Shown piece by piece: positions 11,142 through 22,825 of a stretch of 64,000 nt of DNA. The DNA lies in NCBI GenBank assembly GCA_945643635.1, contig CALZFC010000249.1, forward strand, positions 443,501 through 507,500. Direction: 5' to 3'. How positions within the stretch are numbered: the stretch's first letter is position 1; every line of letters starts with the position of its first letter. The notes under the pieces are model-generated. The model did no database searches, was not told where the DNA came from, and saw nothing but the letters and a program-made list of their open reading frames with translations. Made by a program: the position numbers and the translations under genes. The stretch is from Allodiplogaster sudhausi (Eukaryota; Nematoda; Chromadorea; Rhabditida; Diplogasteridae).

Positions 11142-14100
11142 ATGGCTGAGCGTCCTCATCACGAAGATCCCGTAGCACAGGTCTTCACGCACTTCCTAAC
11201 GGGTTTGATGTTCGATTTCTCTCGATGTAGAAGTTTCTATTAATTGTTGGTTCCGGTGAAAAATTTGTTCTGCGCATATTTTCGCCCCCTGTCCTCTCTT
11301 TCCTTTTGTTTTCTCTCTCTCTTTCCCAAGTATATTCAATTGTGAAGTGAAATATTATTTAGACAGCGAGCTGTGCTTGCCTTACTCGCTTGTTGTCTAC
11401 GGAAACATCGCCGTGATCAGCGACATGGTGGGCTCCAAGGTCTTCGTCGACCTCGTCTCTGCACGGTTCGTCTGTATTATTATTTTATTTATTTATTTAA
11501 AAGCTATAATGTATTCCTTGTTTGATTACTAAAGAAAGTGATTATTGTTTCTATTTTCAATAGATGTTTTACCTGAGTGACGCACTTCAAATTCGGCATC
11601 GTTGGCTCCTGGACAAGGAAGGCGGACCGCCTGATTACTCACTACGTATGCGAGCGCGCTCTTTTTGGTCTGCTATTCTTAATTATCATAAATTTAACTG
11701 TTTTAAAAGTTTGACTGAATGGAAAAAATAAAATTACATATGTTTTAAACTTTAAATAAAATTTCATTACGGCCTGAATATTTATTTTTTTTGACATAAC
11801 CTTCTTTCTATCGCTTCTATCTATTTCAGTGTTTCTCTTTTTCTTTCGCGTTCTCGGTCACGTCTGCCTTGTTTGATGTATTTGACTTCATTTGAAGGCA
11901 ATTCTCGCACGCCCGATGCTCCTCTTCATGACAATCTTCGCGATTTCTTGACAACATTAACCACAGTACGACAACTTCTTTTCTTTACCATTTTCAATAA
12001 AATGACATATAAACCTCGCTCCACCATTTTTGCACAGATAAAACCACACGAAGGTTCAGTTTTGCAAATGAAGCTGCGTTTTTATAGAAATGATGTAAAA
12101 ATAAAACTACTTTGATATATTACAGGCGCAATATATTGACCAAGATGCGCACCATGACGAATTCTACTTCTTCGTAAACGGCCTAAGCCAACAGACGCTC
12201 CGCAAAATCGATATCACCTTTCGAGAAGGGTATATTTTACCTCTTGAAAAGTTTTATTCGAGCATTTTATATTCTTACTGCTATTTAGTTAATAGTTTTC
12301 ATAAAATTAAAAATATTTTTATATTCATATTAGTTATAAGAATACAATCATTTTTCAATATTTTTGTGGATTGCGAATGTGAGTAATTTCGCCATTTCTC
12401 ATTTAAGAGTCACCGAATATGCTCTACCGGCTGAAATCTCTTCGATATTTTACAGTGCCCTGGCGAGAGTTGAGATACGGAACACGGTAATTATTTATTG
12501 CTGCTCTAAGGATTCCAAATTGTCATATTTATCATCTTCAGGAGAATCCAGCGGACATCCGGAACATTTTCGTCTTCTGCGGTGGCTACATCAAACTGGG
12601 AATGGTTAGTATGATTTCTAAAAAAAATCAAATTTATTTACTGTTCTGTTTTGATCTAGTTGTGATGTCGTTTTCTTTATTTATATTAATTCATTGTACT
12701 ACTGGTATTGTGGAACAATATTATGTTATTTTAAATTAAAATTAGTGTTGATTATCTCTTTTTAAGGAATGGATACCGGTGCCCTTGGATAAACTGCATA
12801 TTTTCGACATCAACCGTGAGATTTTCGAATGCTGGCAGACAATTCCGGACCCGGTCAGCAACGCTATCCGAATAAATAAAAGGGCGCTGCTCTTTGCGAA
12901 TAGATTAATGGGAAAATGTAAGGGTTTTTATATCTACGTATGTACATATTTTTGTTTTTTTCGCTCTAGGCAACCAGGAGTTATGTTCATTTGCTAATTG
13001 TAAGGCAACCCTATAATACGGAATCACAACTGAAGACGGAGAAGTCAATGTTGATTTCAAGAGATGAGTCGCATTATATTGGACACGGAGGAAAGGACTT
13101 AATCATCAGTGCATGTACATGAGGGATGAGCTACAGCAAGAGAAATATTCACATCTGAGGTTTACCAACATATTGGTCAGTAGCCAAAATTTCCACAAAA
13201 TTTTCTGAGCAATATGAATATTATCAACTTGATCGTCTCTTATATGTTGCTGAAAAAATATATGGTCTAATACGTGCAATGGGAATCGATGTCTAGGAGC
13301 AGAGATTAACACTAGCAACACAAACATTTGTACTCAGCTTGGAACATAGGCCTAAAACGTTGGCCCGTCCACCTTACTCTCCAGTCCCCAGGCACCGCTA
13401 CCACACCCGTTTTTTCATGCAGTTGATAGTGAATAACGATAGAAAGTTCCTCTGGTAGGTCCACGGCTTTCCGGCGTCGCGAGCAGAGGCTTCTGCCATG
13501 TTCGCCGATAACAAGTGGATGTTCGTGATCGGCGGAACCGTAGGCGACGGAACCTTCCACAGATTCGTCTGGCGACTCGACATTGCATCATCCAGATGGC
13601 AGCGCCTCTTTCAGCTAACGTCAGACGTTATATTTTGTCACGTCATATTGCATTCTTTATTAGAGGAGCAGGAAACTCAATCTACTGACTGAATTTACGC
13701 GCCTTTTTTTCGAGGGCGAGAGGTAATAGTGGTCAGGAGAATTCAAATGGAATACAGTTGAGAGATTCGTCTTCTTTAAAGACTTAAATGTGTTTTTGTC
13801 CTTCAATTTAAATTTGAAGGATTTACCAGTTACATGTACATTAAAACGGTCTAATCCTTGTAGTATGTTTATTTTTTTAGTTTTCGGTTTTTTTTAAGGA
13901 ATATATGTAGTTATTGTAGGAACATGTTCATCGTCACTTCCGCTGCGTTCTGCCGATTGTCTGGTCGTATTCTCGTCCTAATGAGTGTAAATTACGGCAC
14001 CGCGGAACAACATTTCCCGTATCTGGCAAGTCTTTTTCTAGTAACATATCGGTGGAATTCTGAAAGTTCCCGCACAATTCCGCGCAGTGGGTGCCGCAGT

Positions 14101-14475
14101 TAGTTAATAAGTAAACATTTTAAAGTACCACGAGTGTGATCGCCTACGAATGGACATGTTCCGTGTCGCTGTGCCTTCCCTGTCATGGATGTCCTTCAGC
14201 AAGGTTTTGATGCCTATATGTTGCATAATGAACATTTGCGCGCAGTATTTAGAGAATTTCGAAGGCAAAGTTCATTTTATTATTTTAATTATTAATGTGC
14301 GAATGAAAAATATGAGAAAAAATATAATAATAAAAGCTATAATCAGGTTCTGAGTCTATTGAAGCCGGAGGCCCTCACGGCTGTCCATGCGAGGTTCGGC
14401 TTCGGCGTTCCCGGGCCATCGGTCAACGTCGCCGAGGCAACGAGTCGAATCGCGGACGTTATCTACGCTAATTAG
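11142..14475 (+). CDS. Kelch-like propeller paralogue, copy B (most complete plus-strand member)
   Basis: Exons: E1 11142-11204 (MAERPHHEDPVAQVF), E2 about 11346-11464 (VVYGNIAVISDMVG, FVDLVSAR), E3 about 11575-11673, E4 about 11896-11961, and E5 12127-12228 (HHDEFYFFVNG). Then E6 about 12407-12488, E7 about 12542-12603 (IFVFCGGYIKLG), E8 about 12767-12863 (HIFDINREIFECWQTIPDP), and E9 about 13450-13626 (NKWMFVIGG, FVWRLDIASSRWQ). E10 is about 13918-13984, E11 about 14131-14204, and E12 14347-14475 (FGFGVPGPSVNVAEATSR, stop TAG). No stop interrupts the exons. The E2/E3 splice phase could not be made fully consistent, so one junction may be misplaced or shifted. The predicted product is about 370 residues with no signal peptide or membrane segment seen. 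The 3' flank is shared with copies A and C. Function unknown. Confidence 0.6.
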
Positions 14476-16473
14476 CATGAATTATTTGATCTTCCCGCAT
14501 GTACGATTCAATGATCATAAGGCCACTTGAATGCTTTGATATTGCCGCTTCATGTCTTCTCGTTTTCTGTTAAACGTTTTCCACATTTATGCTTTTGTAA
14601 AAGTACTTGAAACCTAAAGAATGACCAGGCGGGCTCTTTTTATTATACTGCTGTAACATAACTTCATATCGTCACATGTCTTCATGTGGCTCACCTTACA
14701 ATTAGTTTTTTAAGCATTTTTTTTCACCGTGGAAATTGATCTTTTGCTATCACGCTTTCCCAATTACCTGACCTCTGAACAGTTTCAAAAGACGATAAAC
14801 ACATATGATCTCTCCTGGAAATAAATATTTCATGATTTTTAAATTCGTTCATATTTACTTCCCTACCTCCTTAAAGAGGAACATGGAAAGCTTTATAACA
14901 TATCGTCTCACTGATACCAGTACAGAAAAAAATGTCTTAGGCATGATATGTCTTGCCCCGAATTTTCAGTGAAATAACAAATGGCAAGAGATGCCGAGGC
15001 CGGCTATGTCTAATCCCACAAGTGAGCATTGTCTAGAAGCTTCGCTGATCGCGATTGTCTAGAATTTCTTGAATTTTTTGATCATTACAGAAATATTCAA
15101 AATATATAGTCTAAGAGAGAATAGTATATCATTGTTTAGCCGAAATCAAATATCATTAAGAAGCTGAACTTGGGAGATTTATTTTTTAATTAAATTTAGA
15201 ACGTAATGTTTGCAATGATGGAGGACGACTTGGATCTATTAGGATTCATGTTGTTTCCTCTCACCATTAGCAAACGTGTTTGCTTCGCTTCATTGGCGCA
15301 GAGCCTTCGTGAAGCTGTCGACTTTGATATTGGTTTTGTGTCTTCTTCTTTTTTTATAAATATTTTTCCAATTGCTATTTACTTCCTTTTAAACTAGGTT
15401 TTAGGCTATCATATCATTTTCTCCTCTTGCTCAGCCACGTGCCACAAAGAAGCGCGAGTGGTGAATATTATCTATTAGTTACGGATATGAAGACTTACCT
15501 CTCTGCCTTTCAATTTGTTCCTAGTGAAAATTTTATATATATGAAAAATATGTGTCTGAAGACTATACAGTGTTCAGTTACTCTTATTCCTCTTATTTTT
15601 TTTATTTATTGTCGCTTCCCCAGAGCAACTGGCCGCGCCGAATAAGAAGAACGCTCTCGTTTCGACTTTACCTAATTTTATATTGTCTTGCAGTATTAAT
15701 CTTTCTTACAGTATACATTTCAGTTGAGAAAGTTCTTCCATATAAATATCGACTCTAGGTTGTACACTAAAGAATTGCCACGCGATCTCGTCTTCTTCAA
15801 CTACTGTAATATATCACCATATCTTCATATTTTCTCACGTTTGTTCTTTTGCTTCAGGCACTCAAGCCTTCTTTTTGAAAGTTGATGTTTTGTGATCACT
15901 ATTGCACAATCGCCATTACAAAAGGCCATACCGTTTCTCATTTCCTTATCCAAATTGTTCCGTATTTGTGCTCTTGTTAAAGTGCTTCGTTGTTCACTTG
16001 TTATATTACTTCATAGCCTCATTATCTTTACTAAAGATATATGCTTCCATAAGTTTTAAATTCTACCTTATATATTTCCCAATCTGGAATCATGAACATG
16101 GACGAGGCATGTGGGCTCGTATCTGCTCTCACGGAGACCGTTCGATCCATAAGCATGCATTCAATAGTCGAGTTTCACAGCCATATTCTACTCGTTGCTG
16201 TTTCTCTGTTCAAATTCTCGAAAAGGCGGTACCATGTGATTTATAAGTGAAAAATTAACATGTGCTTCCAAAAACATTTTTTGAATTAAATATAAAATCA
16301 GAACGGACAATTGTCATAGTTCCCCCGTAAATTCTAATTTCTCTGAAGTTTTGAAGGTCGTCGATGACTGTTACGCAGGAAATTTTGAGCAATAAGTTCT
16401 TTCCCATATTATCTAAATTAGAAGGTCAAATTTCGGGGAGTAATTAATCCATTACGAACATAAAGTGCGATAA
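14476..16473. other. Spacer between B and C with a duplicated 3' flank and one candidate exon
   Basis: The stretch 15700-16060 resembles the 3' flank of copy C (22175-22260), sharing CAGTTGAGAAAGTTCTTCCA and TTGTACACTAAAGA, so a lost paralogue may have stood here. A possible exon at 15198-15362 (plus), preceded by TTTAG and followed by GTTTTGTG, would encode a stretch beginning MFAMMEDDLDLLGF; it matches no family I know. A short segment near 16098-16140 (ACATGGACGAGGC, TCTCACGGAGACCG) recurs inverted at 40296-40350, upstream of copy E'. Confidence 0.35.
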
Positions 16474-16474
16474 A

Positions 16475-16600
16475 TACGTGTGAGGCATGGCCAACAGGCA
16501 AGGGAAAGAAGTGCTCGAACAGTTAAATAAGTGGAAATTAAAGGTGAGGCAATGCCTAATGTCTTGGCATTCGCCTTATTCACAAGCTGCCAAAGTTACA
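16475..16600 (+). promoter_or_regulatory. Conserved upstream block of copy C
   Basis: Homologue of the block at 10885: GTGAGGCATGGCCAACAGGC, GTGCTCGAACAGTTA, AAAGGTGAGGCAATGCC and TTGGCATTCGCCTTATTCAC. It lies about 150-270 bp before the E1 ATG and is followed by a CT-rich tract (16680-16730). Here the small frame after ATG stays open for 18 codons up to a GTGAGG donor-like site, so a non-conserved leader peptide or 5' exon cannot be excluded. Confidence 0.45.
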
Positions 16601-16954
16601 ATTTCTCGAACTGCTTCTCCATCACTTGCTGTTACGGACCAGTCCCTAATTCCTCTATATTCCTATTTCAGACGCAATTTCTCCCTCTCCCTCCACTCTC
16701 TATCCTCTCTCCTCTCTCTTTTTTTATGAAATAACTTGGAAGCTTCCAGATGGCAGAGCCTGCTCGCCACGAGGACCCCGTAGCGGAAGCCTTCAGGCAA
16801 ATCCATATGAGTTTGCCGTTCTATTTATTTGGTCCGACGAAACAAAATTGGTGTGATGAAAATCTCTAACATCATCCTCTCTCTATTTCTTCTCTCTTCT
16901 TCTTCCTTTCGCTTTCTCCTCTCCCTCTCTATCTCACAGTAAAGTGTATGTAAA

Positions 16955-17342
16955 GTTTTCTCTATGAGTACCCTCGGGTACTATTTTTAAATACCCTTGC
17001 GAGGGAGAAGGCACTCTTATTATTAGAGGGATCGGTTCTTCCAGAGGGAGGGTACTATTTTTCAATATGATACTTGATAATATTTTATTTAAAAAAAAGA
17101 ATCATTGCTCTAACTCAATGGAATACTCGCTGGAATATCAATTTCACCGCAGCTCTTGAATGAATTTGCAATCAGTTCATTGGGAAAAGTATCCAATGCC
17201 TCCTTGATGCATCAGAGGAACGTCTCGAGCTGAGATATTAGACTATTAGGGAGCCGGCACTATTTTCTTCTATTTTTCAACGTCGATATCAAATGGTGGT
17301 ACTGTTAGAGGGCGTTCTAATAAATAGAGAGGTAATACGGTT
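16955..17342. mobile_element. MITE of the TTTTCTCTATTAGTACC family in intron 1 of copy C (diverged)
   Basis: The left end (AGTTTTCTCTATGAGTACCC) and right end (inverted, near AATAGAGAGGTAATACGG) match the termini of the element at 20880-21324 imperfectly. The internal segment GAATGAATTTGCAATCAG (about 17158-17176) is the reverse complement of a segment in that element, so the two copies lie in opposite orientation. No protein is encoded. Confidence 0.6.
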
Positions 17343-18499
17343 TGTAATGGTGAAGAGAAATATTATTTAGAGAGTTCTGGGCGCTCCTTGATCGGGGTGC
17401 CAGAATCGCTTTTCGTCTACGGAAATGTCGCCTTGATCACCGACATAAATGGCTAGAAAGTGTTTGTCGACCTTGTCTCTGCTCGGTTTGTCTGTATTAT
17501 TTTTTTTTAATTACTTAAAAAATAAGCTTTTTTCCCAGGTTCATTCAGTTCAACTTTACATGCGAGGAGTGGACAGCCAAGTGCCTGATTAACCACTACA
17601 TATGCGAACGCGCTCTTTTAGGTTGTCTGGTACTCACAATTATTTAAATTTAATTTGATTTTAATAACTATTCTGAATCGAAATTTAAGATATAATTTTT
17701 TTAACAAAAGGGTTTGATTTGTCTATGTTTGTTTATATATATTCATTGCTGACCCAGTTTCTGGTTTTTTTTTCTCTCGGTTTCTGTCTTCTCTCTATCC
17801 TGTCTATTTATTTCTCTATTTCTTCTCTCACCCTCTCACCCTCTCCTCTCTCTCCCACTGTCTCTCTTTCGCCCTTCTCTATCACAATTTTTTTCTTTTA
17901 CTGTCTCTTTCTCGATCTCATTTGGTTATATTTGACTTCATTTGAAGGCAATGCTCGCACGGCCGAGATTCCTAAAGAGGACCACGACTCAATCAGTACA
18001 ACAGCTCCTTTTTTTGTTTTCGATGTTTTCCAAAAGCTCTGCGAAATTCACAGGGAACATTTGAAATGATTATAAAATGCAATTGATAAATTACAGGACG
18101 AATCCGTTGAACAAGCAACGCGCCATGACGAATTCTACTTCTTCCTCAACCGCGATGGAAGAACCCTCAGTAAAATCAAGACCAACTTTCGAGGAGGGTA
18201 TACTATAATCTTTTTCTTAGTCTTCTATATTCTTCATGTATTAGAAATTTGAGTAAGTTTTCCCATTATTTTATAAGAGTCGCTGAATTTGGTCTACCGC
18301 CTGGATGGTTCGCGATCTGGAAAACTGCCATGGCAACAGTCAAAATGCTAAACCCGGTAATTACATAATTTGGCTCTTTTTTTAAATTAATTTTAGCTAT
18401 TGGACTAAATACCTTTTTTTTGGAAGAACATAAAAAACTATACTGTGTATATATGTACATAGTTATTTTAACATATTTGTTATCTTCAGGAAAAGCGAA

Positions 18500-20005
18500 C
18501 TGCCGCACGATTAATCTCCCTCGAGGACACATACAAGCGTCTCTGACATGTCCATGACATTTTATTGTCCAAGACATTTCAGAGACAATTGGGAGACATG
18601 TCAGGGACAAATTTTCCAAAGGGAGGCGGCCAAATTAACGCTTTTTATATATTTTCCCGTTGTTTTCTTTATATGACATGCACCCGTTGCATTTTTTTCT
18701 CTCCAGACTATGAACACTATAACAATCAGCACTCCGAATATTTTCGAGACGAAAATATGCTTGTAGATACTTTCAATTCTTTTTCAGCAGCAAATCCCAT
18801 AGATATCTCCTTCCATTACTTCAATATGTCAATGTAGAAGAGCGACGAAAATCAAGTTTATCAAACAAAACAAAATTCTGAGAGTGAGAGATTTAGTCGA
18901 GCCGAATCTCATATCGCCGTCTTACTCCTCCTTCTCTTCCTTCTTCACCGTCTTCTCCTATTTGGGAGCGGTGGCTGGCGCGGCATCTGCAGAAGCAAGC
19001 AGCCGCGGCTCCGCCTCCCTTCGAGCTACCGGCAATCAGTTCGGACAAGTCACCACCCAGCTGCAATCGCAACAAGCTGATTACTATAAGCAACAATAAC
19101 ATATTGAGATATTGTTGAAGAGGGAGCAATTATGTAGATAAATAAAATGAGAAAAAAAAGAGTGTTTTGCGAGCCAAATTAGCAAGCGAATTATGGCAAG
19201 GTGAACCCGAAAGAGCAACAATAATGGAAAAAAACGATTTAGCAAACATTTCCTTGCTTTACTATAACTTAGGGTAACAGGAATATCTTGCAAGCATATT
19301 TTGTCGCCCAGTTCAACAAACTTACATGATGAAAAATGGGATGAAAAAGAAAAAAATGAGAAAAGAAGGAAGACCGCACCTTCTCAGTGTCTGCGTCGAC
19401 ACCAACGGAGCTGTTCTGAAGTCGGAAGTGGATGGAGCTGCTTTGCCAACAAGTACGCCTAGACGAAACGCGCATCTTCTGTAAGCGGAAAGAATTCTTC
19501 TATTCGCTGGTCAAGTGAGCGGAGCTCATCTATTTAATCATCAAAACGTATTTGAGAACAAATCACAGAATTAAATAAGCAAAACGACGATGAATGCGAA
19601 GTATAAAAAAAACAGTTTGAAAACTGCTTCTCCTGCCAAAAGTGGCAGCTACAGTACGTATAAAGAGTACGATTGCGCGTTCAATAAGACGAAGTCATAA
19701 CTTTTGTCTCGGAGACAAGAAATGACATTTAGCGTGTTTGTTTCGCCTCTCTTCAAATTGGATACTCTCTCGCCTTCCCAGGATGTCATGGACATTGTCC
19801 CAGACATTCTCAATCTCTTCGACATAATATTTTTCCAAAAGTGTCTGCGACATTTCAAAGACACCTGAGAGACAGATGCGAGACACGTGTATTAACATAG
19901 GCATTTTTCTTAGTGTCTGGGACATTTGTCTGGCACCCCAGAAAATGTCCTGGACATATCCGAGACGCTTGTCCGTGTCCTCGAGGGAGATTAATCGTGC
20001 GGCAG
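18500..20005. mobile_element. Inverted-repeat element inserted in E7 of copy C
   Basis: The termini 18500-18529 (CTGCCGCACGATTAATCTCC then CTCGAGGACAC) and 19976-20005 are exact reverse complements. The outermost bases resemble the element in copy A (CTGCCGCGGCATTAATCT at its right end), and both carry subterminal GACATGTCC-type motifs (18544-18605, 19780-19965). So the two insertions belong to one family. The interior holds unrelated small open frames; 18884-19099 (plus) is alanine- and serine-rich and unrecognised. The insertion falls between the codons of E7 that normally read ENPADIRN. No clear direct target duplication could be defined because the flanks are themselves inverted. Confidence 0.7.
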
Positions 20006-20469
20006 AAATCCGGGACGTTCTCGTTTTTTGCGGTGGCGCTGCTAATATTTATGATGAAGAGTTAATTATGGTAAAAAAAATTTCTTTATTTTCATTAATA
20101 GTTGTACAATTTGTGTTGTAGAAAAGTATTTTATTAATTTTTCCTTTTAAGCACCGAAAACAGATTGATATGCCCCTCGATATTCTCCACATTTTCGAAA
20201 TTCTCCGAGAGATATTTGAACGCTGGCAGACACTTCCTGACCCGGTCAGCAATTCCTACCTTTTTCTGATATATACATTCTCTTTAATACTTAAAGAATC
20301 CAAAAACCTCTTGATGAAAGTAATTTTTTTTAACATCTATGTGCTTTTATCGCTCTTTGCAAAAAAAAGTTGACCTGTCAAGCCTATGTACATTGAGGTG
20401 TCAAGGTGTCCTGTCCATCCCTGGGATGGGATCAGTATAAAAAGTTGTAATGTCCAAAAAGTTGTAATG

Positions 20470-20535
20470 GTGGCGTAGCTGAGTGATAGAGCGTCCTACC
20501 CATGAGAAGGAAGGCGCGGGTTCGAATCACACCAC
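20470..20535 (+). tRNA. tRNA-like sequence, probably a tRNA-derived repeat head
   Basis: The 66-base stretch has an A-box-like TAGCTGAGTGATAGAGCG and a B-box GGTTCGAATC. The ends GTGGCGT and ACACCAC pair at six of seven positions. The D stem (GCT/AGC) pairs. The anticodon stem is poor (TCCT/AGGA with an oversized loop around CAT) and the T stem has two mismatches. A functional tRNA is therefore unlikely; a tRNA pseudogene or SINE head is favoured. It lies in intron 8 of pseudogene C, directly before its E9. Confidence 0.35.
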
Positions 20536-20587
20536 TTCGTTACACGGTGCTTCCGTCATGCAGGTGCAGCGGCGCGCATTTTTGCGT

Positions 20588-20705
20588 CTGCAGTCAACGT
20601 CGCCTACAAGTGGCTGTTCGTGATCGGTGAAAAGGAACCCTCCAACGTCGCCGCCAATAAATGGTTGTTCGCGGTCGGCGGCAGATGCGTAGGCGCCCAG
20701 AGATT
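20588..20705 (+). repeat. Internal duplication within E9 of copy C
   Basis: The exon reads AYKWLFVIG, then a short linker, then ANKWLFAVGG, so the strand that normally occurs once as NKWLFVIGG is present twice, about 57 bp apart and in frame. Both copies keep the AACGTCGCC lead-in. No other copy has this. Slippage or unequal exchange between paralogues would explain it. Confidence 0.65.
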
Positions 20706-20879
20706 CGTCTGGAGACTCGATCTTGCATCCTCCAGATGGCAGCGCGTCTTTCAGCTACCGTCAGCCAAAACTTTCTCCTAAATACCTCTTAAATTAATTT
20801 AACTTGACTTTAAATATAAATTAGTGCTCGGAATTTATAATGTACATATTTTTATTTTATTTTTAAATGTATTTATTTA

Positions 20880-21324
20880 CCGTATTTTCTCTATTAGTAC
20901 CCCCCCCCCTTTATTAGAACCCTCCCTCTAATAGTACCCCCCTCTGATAAAGCTATTGAAAAATAGAACCCCTCCCTCTAGTAGAACCCCCCCCCTCCAA
21001 TAGTGCCCCCCTCCCTAACACCCTAATATCTAAGCTCGAGACGTACCTCGAATGGATCCTGGAGGCATGGGATGCTCTCTCCAATGAACTGATTGCAAAT
21101 TCATTCAAAATGTGTGGTAAAATGGATATTCCAGTGCTGATTCCTATGAATTCGAGCTATGATTCTTCTTTTTTTGAGAAGAAAATGTTGTTATCAAACT
21201 TTTACTGTCTCACATTGAAAAATAGTACCCCTCCCTCCAGTAGAACCCCTCCCTCTAATAGTGCCCCCCTCTCGCAAGGGTATTGAAAAATAGAACCCCC
21301 GGGGTACTAATAGAGAAAATACGG
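20880..21324. mobile_element. MITE with perfect terminal inverted repeats in intron 9 of copy C
   Basis: The ends CCGTATTTTCTCTATTAGTA followed by CCCC at the left, and the exact reverse complement at the right, bracket about 445 bp. TA flanks both ends, which would fit a TA target duplication as in Tc1/mariner-type elements (inference). Subterminal runs of CCCTCCCTCTAATAGTACCC are repeated in both orientations. No coding capacity. Relatives occur at 16955, 42598 and 58917. Confidence 0.75.
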
Positions 21325-22099
21325 TATATATTTTTTTATTTTAGGAATATTAAAACCGCTTCCGCTGCATACTGCCGATTGTCGGGTCGTCTTCTCGTCT
21401 TAATGAGAGTAAATTTACTTAAAAAATTAATATCATATTAGTTTTAAAAATTAGAAAAAAAAATACGAATGAATAACAACTGTTTAACACTATATTCGCT
21501 TATCAAGGAGCTGGAGCAAACAATATGGTGAAAGAAAAATGGAATCACAAACAATGGAAATCAATTATATATATATGTAGATGAGATAAACATGAATGTG
21601 ATGATCACATAATTAATAAGTAGTTTTATTAAGGACATCAAGCATTGGAAAGGTCGAATGGAAATATTCCGTGTCACGGTGCCCTTCCTGGCGTGGATGT
21701 CCTTCGGCAAGGTTTTGATGCCCTTTTCCCCTTTCTCAATATGCACCACATTTTGCGAATTTTGACAATGAATCTATTAATTTTAATGTTACAAGAGTAT
21801 CCGATGAAAAAATTGGTTCTTTTATCTTCCAATACGAGCAAATTATTGTTAGGGTAGAAGATTGATTGGAGAGGATCCCGCTTTATGAAAATTAGTATTT
21901 ACACTGCGCCGTTTCGTCGGATTCTTCCTTGAACTTGGGAATTAATTTTCAATTAAACACGTTTAACCAGGTGCTGAGTCTCCTGAAGCCGGATGCCCTC
22001 GCGGCTGTCCATGCGAGGTTCGGCTTTGGCATTCCCTGGCCATCGGTCAACGTCGCCGATGCAACGAGTCGGATCATGGACATTATCTTCGAGAATTAG

Positions 22100-22825
22100 C
22101 AATCTTGCTGCTCCTTCAATTCTTTTGCCATGCCTCCAGTTTAATATCCATCTGGAATTCCTTGGTATTTTTTTTACAGTATATATTTCAGTTGAGAAAG
22201 TTCTTCCACAAGTACATACATAGGCTCTTTGTTGTACACTAAAGATTGGTCAAGCGGGCTCAACTGCTGTAATATAGTAAATACATGGACGTGGCAAGTT
22301 TGATGAAATCTCCTCTCACTTACAATTAGACATGTCGATTTATAAGCATGTTTTCAACTAATATTTATCCACCACCATATCCTGCGCGTTGCCTTTTCTC
22401 TATTCTAATAATTAAGACCGAATCAACGTTCCCATGGAAATTCATATACAAGAAGAACATGATAACGTTTAGTTCTTTATACACAAAGAAAGGGCGAAGG
22501 CGGAACTGAATGAATTCACCACTAAAAAGTGACCTAACCATAAGAATGAACTGCAAAAATGCTTGATTAAATTATTAAATTTAAGTTATGTAAATATCAA
22601 TTTAGAAAGAACATTTGTCATCGTCACCGCTTTTGCCACCGTGCCTAATTTGTCGGAAGTTTCGGAAGTCGTCGATGACTGCCTCAGGGTTCATAATTGT
22701 CCAGTCAGACCTCGGCATTTCGCTTGAGCTTCCGAGCGGAGCTGAAGCAGGAGAAATTAGCCCCCCAAAAGAAAACAACGAATCGACATGATTAGAGTAA
22801 ACTAAATGATTAGTGCGAAATAGGC
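22100..22825. other. Spacer between copy C and the sphingomyelinase gene
   Basis: No gene seen. The left part is the 3' flank shared with other copies. A stretch at 22655-22690 (GTCGTCGATGACTGCCTCAG) resembles 16355-16378. A 29-base tandem duplication (CTAAATGATTAGTGCGAAAT unit) spans 22798-22855 and covers the inferred stop of the neighbouring gene. Confidence 0.4.

Larger units (their letters stand above)
16750..22099 (+). pseudogene. Kelch-like paralogue, copy C (broken)
   Basis: All exons except a clean E7 and E9 can be found. E1 is 16750-16813 (MAEPARHEDPVAEAF). E2 is about 17352-17485, with an in-frame TAG in the segment that reads DMVGSKVF in other copies. E3 is about 17539-17622, E4 about 17951-18010 and E5 18098-18199 (HHDEFYFFLN). 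E6 is about 18280-18357 (FGLPPGWFAIW). E7 is split by a 1.5-kb inverted-repeat element (18500-20005). E8 is about 20152-20243 (ERWQTLPDP). E9 is about 20560-20768 with an internal duplication. E10 is 21346-21411, E11 about 21632-21709, and E12 21971-22099 (stop TAG). Introns 1 and 9 contain MITEs. The stop plus the exon insertion make a functional product unlikely. GT/AG sites are otherwise still recognisable, so decay is recent. Confidence 0.65.
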
